A DNA stretch of 64,000 bases, taken from Exilibacterium sp. (GTDB lineage Bacteria > Pseudomonadota > Gammaproteobacteria > Pseudomonadales > Cellvibrionaceae). The notes below the pieces were generated by a model, which was given only the letters and a program-made list of their open reading frames with translations, searched no databases and had not been told where the DNA came from. Position numbers and translations under genes: made by a program. Below, in pieces: positions 18,713 to 28,326 of the stretch. Numbering within the stretch: the stretch's first letter is position 1; every line of letters starts with the position of its first letter. The DNA lies in NCBI GenBank assembly GCA_028280195.1, contig JANQMH010000063.1, positions 124,001-188,000 on the forward strand, in the 5' to 3' direction.

Positions 18713-19672
18713 CTACCCTTGTGTCTGTTGTTGCCGCGAGTGTTGCCCGCGAGAGAACCAGTTTTCGCAGATCACATTGTGTACCTCGCCGATGGCCAGC
18801 TGCAGCTGGTTGAGAAAGCCTCTGAAATCCTTACCCAGATCCCCCTCCTGCTCGATAATGTAATGGGGCAGCTCGGTGTGCATGCGGTGCTTTCTACCAG
18901 AAACTTGTGACAGGTTGTTTGACGCTCTGTCTATCTGCGCGCGGCAATAGGCCACGGAGCGCGGAAAGGCTTCGTCGTCGAGCAGAAAACGCGCCACATC
19001 CGAGCCCTTGACCGTGGCTTTCACCGTGCGGCGATAGCTCATATAGGCGCCCTGGGAGCGCAGTACATTGCCCCAGATCACCTGCGCCGGGTTGGACGTT
19101 TCAAACACCTCGGAGTTCTCCAGCACTGCCGCGCCGGCATCGAGCAGGCGGGTGGTCATATCGGCGCGCTCGACATTGCAGCCGAGCTTGAGGAAATGCC
19201 AGGCCTCATCGCGGCTCAGCGTGCCGACCATCAGGCCGTTGATGCCCTGGCAGCGCTCGATGATGTGGGTCAGGAAGGCGTGGCGCCGATTGCGGCTGAG
19301 GCCGTCGCCGATGTGCTCCCGGCAGAAGATATGCAGTTCGTTGATCTGTTCCCAGGCTTCCGGCGGCACCACATCGCGACTGGTGCGCAGGTTTTCCCGC
19401 ACCGCGCGCACCGCACTCGGCAGAGAGTTGAGGTTGTCGGTATCGACCAGTAAAAACTTCACCACATTGCGTTCACTCTGCACCTGGTAGCGTTTGGCAA
19501 AGGCGTCACCGCAACTGTTCAAATCGATGAGATTGTACCAGCTGATATTGATCAGCCCTTTGGGCAGGTCGTAGAGTAAATTATCGTACACGCCGACCAG
19601 ACGGGCGGTGTTTTCCGCACGCTCCAGATAACGGCCAATCCAGTACAAGCGCTCGGCAACTCGGGATAACAC
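18713..19672 (-). CDS. Alpha-E domain protein (DUF403)
   Basis: Protein of 319 residues if it starts at the GTG at 19672, one base after the stop of the ATP-grasp gene. That gives the family's typical opening MLSRVAERLYWIGRYLERAE, and a GGAGG lies 9 bases before it inside the last ATP-grasp codons; a TTG at 19696 would add eight residues that do not fit the family. The protein is nearly all helical with conserved GRYLERAENTARL and HFLKLGCNVERADMTTRLLD repeats. Alpha-E proteins nearly always accompany circularly permuted ATP-grasp genes; their biochemical role is unknown. Probable partner of the upstream ligase. Confidence 0.92.
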   Translation of the reverse strand: MLSRVAERLYWIGRYLERAENTARLVGVYDNLLYDLPKGLINISWYNLIDLNSCGDAFAKRYQVQSERNVVKFLLVDTDNLNSLPSAVRAVRENLRTSRDVVPPEAWEQINELHIFCREHIGDGLSRNRRHAFLTHIIERCQGINGLMVGTLSRDEAWHFLKLGCNVERADMTTRLLDAGAAVLENSEVFETSNPAQVIWGNVLRSQGAYMSYRRTVKATVKGSDVARFLLDDEAFPRSVAYCRAQIDRASNNLSQVSGRKHRMHTELPHYIIEQEGDLGKDFRGFLNQLQLAIGEVHNVICENWFSRGQHSRQQQTQG

Positions 19673-19673
19673 C

Positions 19674-21128
19674 TTATCTGCCCTCCGTATCGACAATCCA
19701 GGTGTCTTTACTGCCGCCGCCCTGGGAGGAGTTCACCACCAGCGAGCCTTTTACCATCGCGACACGGGTCAGCCCGCCGGTGGTTACGTACAGTTCTCTG
19801 CCCTGTAAAATAAACGGCCGCAAGTCCAGATGCCGGCTCTCGGGCAGGCCGCCGTTGACCAGCGTGGGCGCGGTCGACAGGCTCAGGGTCGGCTGGGCAA
19901 TGTAATTGCGGGGGTTTTGCGCAATCAGTCTGGCAAACTGCGCCTGCTCTTTTTTGCTCGAATGCGGCCCCACCAGCATACCGTAGCCGCCGGATTCATT
20001 GGCCGGTTTCACCACCAGTTTGTCGAGATTGTCCAACACGTAGCCGCGCTGCTCGTCGTTGTCACACAAATAGGTTTCGACATTGGGGATCAGCGGTTTT
20101 TCATCGAGGTAGTACTGAATGATTTTCGGCACATAGGCATAGATCACCTTGTCGTCGGCAACCCCGGCGCCGGGGGCATTGGCAAGCGCCACATTGCCCC
20201 GCTTCCAGGCGCGCATCAGGCCCGGGACCCCGAGCATGGAATCCTTGCGGAAGGCTTCCGGGTCCATAAACATGTCGTCGATGCGGCGGTAGACCACATC
20301 CACCCGCTCCAGGCCGCGGATGGTGCGCATATAGACGCAGTCGTCGTCATTGACCACCAGATCGGAACCCTCCACCAGCTCCGCGCCCATGCGCTGGGCG
20401 AGAAAGGCGTGCTCGAAATAGGCGGCGTTGTAGATGCCCGGGGTCAGCACTACGATTTCAGGCTGCTTGACCTTGCGCGGCGACAGCGCCGCCAGGGTAT
20501 CGAACAGGCGTGAAGGGTAGTCGTCTACCGGCAGAATATTTCCCCGGGCGAACATCTCCGGCAGTATGCGCTTGGTAATGGCGCGGTTTTCCAGCATATA
20601 GGATACCCCGGAGGGTACCCGCAGGTTGTCCTCCAGCACATACATGCGGCCATTGCTGTCGCGCACCAGATCCGAGCCGCAGATATGCGCCCAGACACCG
20701 TGCGGCGGTTTTACTCCCACGCACTCGCGGCGGAAGTTGGCGGATTTCTCAATCAGATAAGCGGGCAGCACGCCGTCGTGAATAATCTGCTGGTCGTGGT
20801 AGATATCGTTGATAAACAGGTTGAGGGCGCGCAGGCGCTGTTTGAGTCCCTCAGCGATCAGGTTCCACTCCTTGGCGGGAATGACGCGGGGAATAATGTC
20901 GAAAGGCCAGGCGCGGTCGATATTGCCCTCGTCGGTGTAGACAGTAAAGCTCACACCCATTTCCTGGATGGTGGCCTCGGCCAGCTGGCGCCGTTTGTGC
21001 AGCTCCTCGCTGCCGAGGCCGGCGAGATACTCGGCCAGGCGTTTTGCCGGTCGGCGGGGGTTACCGTTCTTATTGATCAGTTCGTCATAAAAATCGCCGC
21101 TGTAATACTCTTTCCAGTTAATGTTCAT
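19674..21128 (-). CDS. Circularly permuted type-2 ATP-grasp protein
   Basis: Protein of 484 residues, standard for the stand-alone family. Visible motifs are LEDNLRVPSGVSYMLENRAI (about 166-185), EIVVLTPGIYNAAYFEHAFL, LVVKPANESGGYGMLVGPHS with the probable nucleotide-binding Lys and glycine loop, and the end SQGGGSKDTWIVDTEGR. Unlike the fused copy at 12598, all of these positions look intact, so this is the likely active ligase. Such enzymes are predicted to join amino acids or peptides by an acyl-phosphate route; no substrate is established. It follows the Anbu gene after about 276 bases and is directly coupled to the alpha-E gene downstream. Confidence 0.93.
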   Translation of the reverse strand: MNINWKEYYSGDFYDELINKNGNPRRPAKRLAEYLAGLGSEELHKRRQLAEATIQEMGVSFTVYTDEGNIDRAWPFDIIPRVIPAKEWNLIAEGLKQRLRALNLFINDIYHDQQIIHDGVLPAYLIEKSANFRRECVGVKPPHGVWAHICGSDLVRDSNGRMYVLEDNLRVPSGVSYMLENRAITKRILPEMFARGNILPVDDYPSRLFDTLAALSPRKVKQPEIVVLTPGIYNAAYFEHAFLAQRMGAELVEGSDLVVNDDDCVYMRTIRGLERVDVVYRRIDDMFMDPEAFRKDSMLGVPGLMRAWKRGNVALANAPGAGVADDKVIYAYVPKIIQYYLDEKPLIPNVETYLCDNDEQRGYVLDNLDKLVVKPANESGGYGMLVGPHSSKKEQAQFARLIAQNPRNYIAQPTLSLSTAPTLVNGGLPESRHLDLRPFILQGRELYVTTGGLTRVAMVKGSLVVNSSQGGGSKDTWIVDTEGR

Positions 21129-21404
21129 CGCCAGCCCTATCCCCTGGTCTTACTCTGCCCGCCAAGCCCGGCGCAGGATTTTTCTGCACCAAAAAAGCAC
21201 ATGCCGATAGTAAAATAACGCCAGTTGCACCCTTATAAAGCAGGGGTTTTACCGCACGCGGTTCAGCCCTGTGACAGCCGACCGTACTGCGAACGATCGT
21301 TAATTCAATGTTTCCTTTTTACCGCAATTTATCCTCGAGCGACATCAACTTATGTCATTTACGCAGCTTTTGTGCCAATGCACCTGCACGCCGCCCAGCA
21401 GAGA

Positions 21405-22127
21405 TCAGACATTGGGAGTTGGCAAACCCTCTAACAATGTGCGCACACCCTGACTCCAGTGCTGGCGCATATTGAGGAAGTCTTCGTCGTATTCCTCGAT
21501 GCGGCGGCAGCGGCTCAGATCGAAGCTGTCTTTTTCGTAAACCAGCACTTCCAGCGGCGGGCCCACTGACAGGTTGCTCTTCACAGTCGAATCCAGGGAC
21601 ACAAAGGTGCAGCGCAATGCCAGCTCCAGCGGCAGGGCATAGTTGGTGATACGGTCGAGAATGGGTTTGCCGTACTTGTCTTCGCCGATTTGCAGATAGG
21701 GGGTGTCCTCGGTGGATTCGATAAAATTACCCTGGGGGTAGATCTGAAACAGCCGCGGCGCCTCGCCTTTTATCTGCCCGCCGAGCAGCAGGTTGCCGCT
21801 GAAATCCACTCCCTGGCTGTGATCGGCGCCGGAGGCCTCTTCAATTAACTCGCGCAGCAGGTCACCCACATGCTTTGCCACATCAAACATCGAGCAGAGG
21901 CTGAGAATACTGCCCTCACCGCTGTCGTTTTGTCGTTTCAGGTGTTCTATCAGGCTCTGGCTGGTGGCCAGGTTGCCGGAGCACATCACGACAATGGCGT
22001 GGCTGCCGGGTTTGGTAAAGGTATAGAGTTTGCGAAAGGTAGCTATATGATCGACGCCGGCGTTGGTGCGGGTATCGCCCCCAAACACCAGGCCCTGTTG
22101 CAGGTTCATGGCCAGGCAGTAGGTCAT
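21405..22127 (-). CDS. Anbu, proteasome-like Ntn-hydrolase peptidase
   Basis: Protein of 240 residues beginning MTYCLAMNLQQGLVFGGDTR. Removal of Met would expose Thr as the N-terminal nucleophile; the conserved proteasome-fold Asp18 (GGDTRTNAG) and Lys33 (FRKLY) follow, as in HslV and proteasome beta subunits. Anbu (ancestral beta subunit) proteins form open helical or ring-like assemblies and are encoded with ATP-grasp, alpha-E and transglutaminase genes, as here. Their unfoldase partner is not established. In this window three Hsp100-like ATPases lie directly upstream on the same strand. The 15-bp tandem repeats at 22155-22214 are close to its start and may influence expression. Family assignment is firm. 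Confidence 0.93.
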   Translation of the reverse strand: MTYCLAMNLQQGLVFGGDTRTNAGVDHIATFRKLYTFTKPGSHAIVVMCSGNLATSQSLIEHLKRQNDSGEGSILSLCSMFDVAKHVGDLLRELIEEASGADHSQGVDFSGNLLLGGQIKGEAPRLFQIYPQGNFIESTEDTPYLQIGEDKYGKPILDRITNYALPLELALRCTFVSLDSTVKSNLSVGPPLEVLVYEKDSFDLSRCRRIEEYDEDFLNMRQHWSQGVRTLLEGLPTPNV

Positions 22128-22700
22128 GGTGCGGCTATACCTTCATTTGCCACGTTCCTATGTTACTTATTCCTATGTTACTTATTCCTACGTTACTTGT
22201 TCCTATGTCTCTTTTTCCTGTCATGCTTTCACACCCGGGTGAAAATATTAGGTGGTATTGAAACAGAGCCCGTCAGGCCAAGACATAAGGAAGCATAAAC
22301 GGCCTTTTTGATCGAGACAAGCCCTGATGTCGATGCATGATTCAGTCGGGTGGCGCTATTTGTCTATATTCGGCCTTGTCCGGCTTTTTTGTGTTAGGTG
22401 TGACGGTACCCTGGGATAGCTGTGTTAATAGCGGACACTGTTGGGATTGTGCCACTTCCCCGGCCCGCGAGCGCATGGACAAGCAATTTTATGGCCCCCA
22501 AACCAGGCAATGCATCAATTTGTTATGACTGAGGGCTTATTCATACTGCCTGTTTCGGTGTACTCGATACAGGAAAAATATGCGGAGCTAAGGCCCGGCG
22601 GGGGTATGGCAGGACAAAAATTTAGAACGCCAAACTGCCTACTTCCTACACCAAGTTGCCAGCCAGCAGATATTTCCGACAGTGCCGGAGTCAACACAAA
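22128..22700. other. Intergenic region between the AAA+ operon and Anbu
   Basis: No gene is recognised in these 570 bases; short frames lack family features. The left edge carries a 15-bp tandem repeat (22155-22214). I saw no clear terminator after the last ATPase gene, so read-through into the Anbu gene is possible. Confidence 0.5.
22155..22214. repeat. Four-copy 15-bp tandem repeat upstream of Anbu
   Basis: Four head-to-tail units based on TTCCTATGTTACTTA start at 22155, 22170, 22185 and 22200; the first two are identical, the third differs at two positions, the fourth is more diverged, and a fragment follows. On the Anbu coding strand each unit reads TAAGTAACATAGGAA. The array ends 28 bases before the Anbu start, so it falls in the promoter or leader. 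Confidence 0.85.
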
Positions 22701-24962
22701 CTACCTTCCCACAGCAATTACTTTCCGACCTTCAAGCTCCATATTTATCGCCTTCACATTCTTCCCCTGCAACAGCAAGTCCGTTATCGCACCCACCACG
22801 TGCTTCTCAATAGCTCTCTGTATAGGCCTGGCGCCATAGGTTTTACTGAAACCAACCGAGGCGAGAAATTCCACCACCGGCGCGGAAAAGCTCAGCTCGA
22901 TATTCTGCTGCCTGATTCGATCCCGTTGCTGCAACAGCGCCAGTTCCCGCCGGGTAATCGCCAGCACCGCGCCGTGGTCCAGCGATTGAAACAACAGCAC
23001 GGCATCGATACGATTGTAGAATTCCGGACGAAAATGCTTTCTGATGGCAGCCACCGACACCTCTCCCTCTTCCCCCGCCAGGAAACCCGGACCCCGCCCG
23101 GCCTCAACCCCCAGATTGGTGGTCATCACGATAATACTGCTGCGAAAATCCGTCACCCGCCCGAAACGATCGGCTAATACCCCTTCATCCAGCACGGTCA
23201 ACAACATATCGAAGACACTGGGATGCGCCTTTTCGATTTCATCCAGCAGAACTACCGAAAACGGCTGGCTGCGAACATGCTCAACCAGCTTGCCGGCCTT
23301 ATTGCGCTCGCCGATCAAGCGCGACACCTGCGCCGGGTGCTGAAATTCACTCATATCGATGGCAAACAGCGGATTGCGCGCCTGCCCGGCGCTGAAGAAG
23401 AACTCCCCCAGTGCCTTGGTTGCCGCGGTTTTTCCCACGCCCGTGGGGCCGGCAAACAGCAGCGTCGCAATCGGCTTATCGGGATCGTTGAGCCCGGCTT
23501 TAAACATCTGAATAACGGCGCAGAGCTGACCGATCAAGGCGTCCTGCCCCTTGATGCGCTGCTGGAAAAAGGTCCTGATATCCGCTTCCGGCAGCGCCCG
23601 GTCATCCCGCAGCAGTATCTCCGGCAAGCCGGTGTATTTGATAAACTGCTCGATCACGATCTCACGGGTAATAGTTTTTATCTCGGCTTGTATGCAGTTT
23701 TTCAGGCATTCACCGAAAAATCTCAGCAGCCTGCCGGGGTTCTTCTCGTACTTGATATAGCGGTTGACCAGCTGCGAGCCGAGATCCAGTGCATCCTGGC
23801 GAATATCGACGGTAAAATTGGCGGCGGCATAGCCGGCGTACTGACGCAGTACCCGCTTAGTCGCAGCGTCATCCATCTCGGCGATTTTCAGCGTCTCAAA
23901 CAGGTGTACAAAACTCGGCAGCATCCCCCGGGCCAGCTCCAGCTCCTGCGGCCTGGCCTCGGCGATCACCCGCAGCTGGCCGCGGCGCATATAGGATTGC
24001 AGATAGGCGGCGACCGAATCCTCCTGGGCATCGCCGCCGGTATTTAGCAAACTGACAAAATCGGTAAACCACAACACGCCGTTGACCTGCGCCAGCGCAG
24101 CAACCACTTCGTCACAGATCGCCTGCCATTCGCCCAGATACCGGGCTTTGGCCACCAGGCGCTGGCAGGTGGTGCGCCACACTGTCAGAGCGGGCTCACC
24201 GTCCACATCGCCCTGCTCCCTTACCGCGCTGCGCACCACCTCGTTCCACAGTGTGCTCTTGCCCACACCCTGGGCGCCTACCAGCAGTATATTGCTGCGC
24301 CCGTCCAGCAGATATTCGCCCACCCTGGAGACTTCAGCGGCCCGCTCCCAGGCAACGTCCGGCAGGCGCGTTACCTGCCGCCGCAGTTTTTTCGGCATCG
24401 GCATGGGGTCGGCAACCGCCAACAGGATCTCCGGTACGGCATAATCGTCGATAGATTTTTTCTGGCGCGCGCTTACCTGCACCCGTGCCATATCGAGCCA
24501 GGGCTCGCTCGGCATAATATAGTGGTAGGCCTGTTCCGGCGTTTGGTTCTGTAAAAACTCGCGCGTGAAGTGCTCTATCAGGGTTCTGCGCTGCTCTATA
24601 TTGTAATAGTAAAAATCTTCGTCCAGATACGGCAGAAAGCACTGCCCGAAGCCGGCCTCGTCGCTGTCGCCGTGCACGGCGGCGACGCGAAACGGTGTGG
24701 TTTCGGACAGCGGATAGACGCCCTCCTCCTCCCGGTAGGATAACTGCACATCGATGTTGTAGTAATGCAGCGCCGGATTGTCGATATCCGGCGGCGCCAG
24801 ATAGGCGCCCTCTCTGATCGCCTTGGCGATCTGTTCCGAGGCGGTTTTGGTCAGGCGCCTGGCACTGGTGTCCACTACCGTCAGCCCGGTGCCCAGCACC
24901 TGTCCGACAACGGTGTCGTCACTCAGCTGCCAGCAGATGATGGGGAAATATTCACTGGCCAT
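22701..24962 (-). CDS. Hsp100/Clp-like AAA+ ATPase C (third of three)
   Basis: Protein of 753 residues. Residues 1-200 are an unfamiliar domain (CFLPYLDEDFYYYN near 108-121) and not the Clp-N domain. Module 1: Walker A GAQGVGKST (229-237); the Walker B site reads LWFTDF (297-302), losing the catalytic Glu. Module 2 is ClpB-like: Walker A GPTGVGKT (505-512), Walker B VVLLDEIEKAH (570-580), sensor 1 MTTNLG, arginine finger FRPEFYNRID (644-653), sensor 2 GARPIQR (710-716). The pore-loop site is ERNKAGK with no aromatic residue, and PGF (625-627) stands where ClpA has IGL. It ends soon after module 2, with no C-terminal extension. The start overlaps the previous gene by 11 bases. Confidence 0.9.
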   Translation of the reverse strand: MASEYFPIICWQLSDDTVVGQVLGTGLTVVDTSARRLTKTASEQIAKAIREGAYLAPPDIDNPALHYYNIDVQLSYREEEGVYPLSETTPFRVAAVHGDSDEAGFGQCFLPYLDEDFYYYNIEQRRTLIEHFTREFLQNQTPEQAYHYIMPSEPWLDMARVQVSARQKKSIDDYAVPEILLAVADPMPMPKKLRRQVTRLPDVAWERAAEVSRVGEYLLDGRSNILLVGAQGVGKSTLWNEVVRSAVREQGDVDGEPALTVWRTTCQRLVAKARYLGEWQAICDEVVAALAQVNGVLWFTDFVSLLNTGGDAQEDSVAAYLQSYMRRGQLRVIAEARPQELELARGMLPSFVHLFETLKIAEMDDAATKRVLRQYAGYAAANFTVDIRQDALDLGSQLVNRYIKYEKNPGRLLRFFGECLKNCIQAEIKTITREIVIEQFIKYTGLPEILLRDDRALPEADIRTFFQQRIKGQDALIGQLCAVIQMFKAGLNDPDKPIATLLFAGPTGVGKTAATKALGEFFFSAGQARNPLFAIDMSEFQHPAQVSRLIGERNKAGKLVEHVRSQPFSVVLLDEIEKAHPSVFDMLLTVLDEGVLADRFGRVTDFRSSIIVMTTNLGVEAGRGPGFLAGEEGEVSVAAIRKHFRPEFYNRIDAVLLFQSLDHGAVLAITRRELALLQQRDRIRQQNIELSFSAPVVEFLASVGFSKTYGARPIQRAIEKHVVGAITDLLLQGKNVKAINMELEGRKVIAVGR

Positions 24963-27900
24963 TTGCTACTCCCGCCAGATAATCGGGTATGGCCGCTGCC
25001 AGCAATGCCCACCACTGCGCGGTATCGAACCCGGCATCCATCATCAAACCGCTGCGCAGGTCGCTGACGGTGCCCGCTGCGGCGGCGCTGCGCGATAGCG
25101 CATAGACCCGCAGTATCTCCGCCGGCCCGGCCGCAATCAGCGCCCGGCGCGATATCGATTTGTCCGCCAGGTGGCTGTCGGCCTGTCCGGCTGCAGGCGG
25201 GTTAAAGTCAGGCCGCACTATCACCGGCACTTGCACATTGCCCTGTTCGCAAAACAGATGTACACCACTTTCATAGTCAAACAGCTCTTTGATACCCGGG
25301 CCGGAGACTTCCAGGATTCTGGCCCCGCCGGCATCGCGGATCAGCTCCACCTGCCCCAGCTGCGCCAGCAGCTGACGATAAATGCGCACGAGAAATCCCG
25401 CACCCTCCTCCCCTTTGTGAGCCACCAGTGAACGGATAATCAGCCGCCCGCGGTCAACACCGCGCTCGGCATAGCAGCAGCTGGCATGGATCAGGCGATT
25501 GACCTCGGTCCAGAGCGCCAGCTGGTTCTGCTTGCTGTTTTCCAGATGGGCCGGAGATTGCTGGTATACCGTGTTGAGATAATCGCGAATATCATGGTGA
25601 GCGTGAATACCGCGAAAGTCTATGCGCGGCATACGCAGCGCTTCGTAGTATTTGGCCGGGGTCGGCTTAAAGGAAAAACCGATCTGCAGGCGCCGGGTGG
25701 CGAGCCGCTCCTCGAATTCGTAAACGAAGGACTGCAGCGGCTCCTGTACATCGCGCAAGGCATCGAGCAGCGTCCAGCCGGCATAGCGCCGGTGCTGGTC
25801 CGCCGCCGAGCGATCGCCGGCATCGAGGACATAGGGCGCCTGCTGCAATTGTTCGTCCGCCTCGCGCAGGCGAGACAGGATTGCCCGGTAGTCCGCCAGT
25901 TCCAGCCTGACACTCGTCGGCAATGCCTGCGCCGACCCGGCGGCATAGCCCAACCTGACAATATCGGCGCAAACCTCTTCGTCCTGCAGCCACATATTGA
26001 GAATAATCGGATCGTCGGAGCTTAAGCGGGCCAGGCTCGATGCGCTGGAACGGGTAATGATACGCTCCAGATTGCGTTTCAGCGCACGCGCGCCCAGCTG
26101 CGGGTCGAAGCCCTGCCTGGCGATATGGCTGAGACAGTTCTCATCGACATTCAGAATCGTGCTCCTGCGCACGAAGCCATCCCTCTGCAACAGTTTTTTC
26201 AGATGCAGTTGCGCCAGAAATTCCATATGCTGTTGCTGCAGTGCCTGAAACAACACGATATGGTTGATGCGGTTGATCAGCTCGGGGCGGAAATATTTCT
26301 CCAGGCTGTTCAGGTAGGTGGCGTCGACAGCATCGGCGCTTTTGACAAAGCCGATATGCGAGGCGGCCTCCTGCGCCCCCACATTGGAGGTCATCACCAC
26401 CACAGTTTGGGAAAAGTCCGTGGTGCTGCCCATGGCATCGGTAAGGCGGCCATCGTCCAGCAACTGCAGCAGCAGGTCGTGAACCCGCGGGTGAGCCTTC
26501 TCCACCTCGTCCAGCAGCAGCACACAGGATTTCTGGTAACGCACACGCTCGGTCAAAATCCCATAGGGATTGTAAGCGTCGCCGATCAGGCGGCCGACGG
26601 CATCCTCATCGGTAAACTCATTCATATCGATGCGCACCAGGCTCTCTTCGCGGGTAAACACAAAGCGGGTGAGCAGTTTTGCCGCCTCAGTCTTACCCAC
26701 CCCGGTGGGGCCGATAAACAACAGCGTATTGAGCGGCTTGCCGGGCTGGGTCAGCTGCGCCTTGATGGCGAGCACGGTGTCGACCAGAATGCGCCGCGCC
26801 CCGGCCTGACCAATCAGGTTCTGCTGAAAAAACCCGGCCACCTCGTCGCGCGTCAATATCTGCTTGCGATCGACGATTTTGCGGTTGATATGAAAACTCT
26901 GCTGCAGCGACTGATAGACGCGCTGCTCGGAAATACGCCGGTTTTGGCTGGTGACGGCGATATCGGTCATTATGTCCAGTATCGAACCCGGCAGCTCCTT
27001 GGTGCCGCGAAAGCCGGGTTCGGTCTTAATCAGCGTCAACAGTGCCGCTGTTGAAAACTCGCATTGGTAGTGGCGCTCCAGAGCAGCCCGGCGGCGGGTC
27101 ACAATGGTGTCATTCTGCTCTGCCGTCAACGGCGTCAGGCGCAGCACCTGGAACATATCGGCAAAGCTGCGATTGATATCCACCATTTTTTGCCATTCCT
27201 GCGGCGTCGCCGTAACGATGCAGGGAATGTCCCGGCGCTGCAGAAAAGGCAGCAGCAAATGCGCCAGGGTGAGTTCGGTCTGACTGGTTTTGCCCACCCT
27301 CAACAGGGCCACCGGATTATCTACCAACAGAATGTCCGGCGGCGCCGCTTTACTGCCGCGCCGCTGGCGATCGCGAATATGGCGCAGTATGGTTTCAAAG
27401 CGACGCTCCCACTGCCCCACGATACTCATGCCGGAAATCACCCGCAGCGGATCCAGCAACCACAGTTTCTGCAACTGGTGGGCCGGCCGGGTGCGGTGCT
27501 GGGCCAGGTATTCGCGGTAAACATGTTTGATGATATTGGATTTTCCTATCCCCTGGGCACCGACGATGGCCACCGCCTGGGCGCGGTCGCCGAACAGGGC
27601 GCGATTTAACCACTGCGCTGCGGAATCCCTGAAATAACTGGCTTCCAGCAGGTCAGCGGCGCTGTCCGACCAGTCCTCAGCGACTTTCTCCAGCTCCTGG
27701 GCGCCGTTAAACGGCTGGTTATCGGACAGAAAAGCCCACAGGGTAGCGTCGCTGTGCTCAAAGGAGAATCTGTCGGTTTCCATATCCATACTGGTATTGA
27801 CGGCGAGCGTGGAACTGGATGAGGGGGAAAAATAGGCTTTCGGGTTGAAACTGTCGCCCTTGTCGCGACGCAGCTGCCGATAGTGGGCGGTGAGCTTGGC

Positions 27901-28326
27901 GGTCAGAAAATCTATCAGCGCCGGCCGTTGTCTGACATAGCTTTCAATGCGCAGGGTCAAGTTGTCCAGTTTGGGAAAACAGGCATAGCGGTGTTCGCCC
28001 ACCGCATAAAATGCCACGGCAAAATCGCCATCGATAACGTGCATCCCGGATTTAAAGCTCAATCGCACCAGTTCAAAGCGGTAGTCGGGGGCAAATCGAT
28101 ACCAGAGCGCATGCTCGATCTGGGTGCGCTCCAGGCGGGTGTTTTTAAACAGTTTTCTCACCGCTTTCTGGAAGGCACGCAATGCCTCGCCATAGCGCCG
28201 GCGGGTGACAAGCGGGCCCGGCATCAGCAGCGGCCGCAACTCGTAGCCTGCCCGGCCGTGTTCCACCAGCGCCGGGAAGTCCAGACTGAGCAGCGTTTTT
28301 TTTGTTTCCACTAGCGCACTAGTCAC
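24952..28326 (-). CDS. Hsp100/Clp-like AAA+ ATPase B with PCRF-like C-terminus
   Basis: Protein of 1124 residues starting at a GTG that overlaps the previous stop (GTGA). N-terminal unfamiliar domain about 1-235 (CFPKLDNLTLRIESYV near 116-131). Module 1: Walker A GAQGIGKSN (256-264), Walker B site LLVDNP with Asn for Glu. Module 2: Walker A GPTGVGKT (539-546), Walker B VLLLDEVEKAH (602-612), sensor 1 MTSNVG, IGF at 658-660, arginine finger FRPELINRI (679-687), sensor 2 GARALKR (745-751). The pore loop DAYNPYG (583-589) keeps tyrosines. Residues about 805-1040 resemble domain 2 of peptide-chain release factors: GEEGAGFLVRIYRQLLAQLG and DYESGVHLF parallel GG.EA..F...YR and KFESGGHRV. No GGQ domain follows. 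Confidence 0.88.
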   Translation of the reverse strand: MTSALVETKKTLLSLDFPALVEHGRAGYELRPLLMPGPLVTRRRYGEALRAFQKAVRKLFKNTRLERTQIEHALWYRFAPDYRFELVRLSFKSGMHVIDGDFAVAFYAVGEHRYACFPKLDNLTLRIESYVRQRPALIDFLTAKLTAHYRQLRRDKGDSFNPKAYFSPSSSSTLAVNTSMDMETDRFSFEHSDATLWAFLSDNQPFNGAQELEKVAEDWSDSAADLLEASYFRDSAAQWLNRALFGDRAQAVAIVGAQGIGKSNIIKHVYREYLAQHRTRPAHQLQKLWLLDPLRVISGMSIVGQWERRFETILRHIRDRQRRGSKAAPPDILLVDNPVALLRVGKTSQTELTLAHLLLPFLQRRDIPCIVTATPQEWQKMVDINRSFADMFQVLRLTPLTAEQNDTIVTRRRAALERHYQCEFSTAALLTLIKTEPGFRGTKELPGSILDIMTDIAVTSQNRRISEQRVYQSLQQSFHINRKIVDRKQILTRDEVAGFFQQNLIGQAGARRILVDTVLAIKAQLTQPGKPLNTLLFIGPTGVGKTEAAKLLTRFVFTREESLVRIDMNEFTDEDAVGRLIGDAYNPYGILTERVRYQKSCVLLLDEVEKAHPRVHDLLLQLLDDGRLTDAMGSTTDFSQTVVVMTSNVGAQEAASHIGFVKSADAVDATYLNSLEKYFRPELINRINHIVLFQALQQQHMEFLAQLHLKKLLQRDGFVRRSTILNVDENCLSHIARQGFDPQLGARALKRNLERIITRSSASSLARLSSDDPIILNMWLQDEEVCADIVRLGYAAGSAQALPTSVRLELADYRAILSRLREADEQLQQAPYVLDAGDRSAADQHRRYAGWTLLDALRDVQEPLQSFVYEFEERLATRRLQIGFSFKPTPAKYYEALRMPRIDFRGIHAHHDIRDYLNTVYQQSPAHLENSKQNQLALWTEVNRLIHASCCYAERGVDRGRLIIRSLVAHKGEEGAGFLVRIYRQLLAQLGQVELIRDAGGARILEVSGPGIKELFDYESGVHLFCEQGNVQVPVIVRPDFNPPAAGQADSHLADKSISRRALIAAGPAEILRVYALSRSAAAAGTVSDLRSGLMMDAGFDTAQWWALLAAAIPDYLAGVANGQ

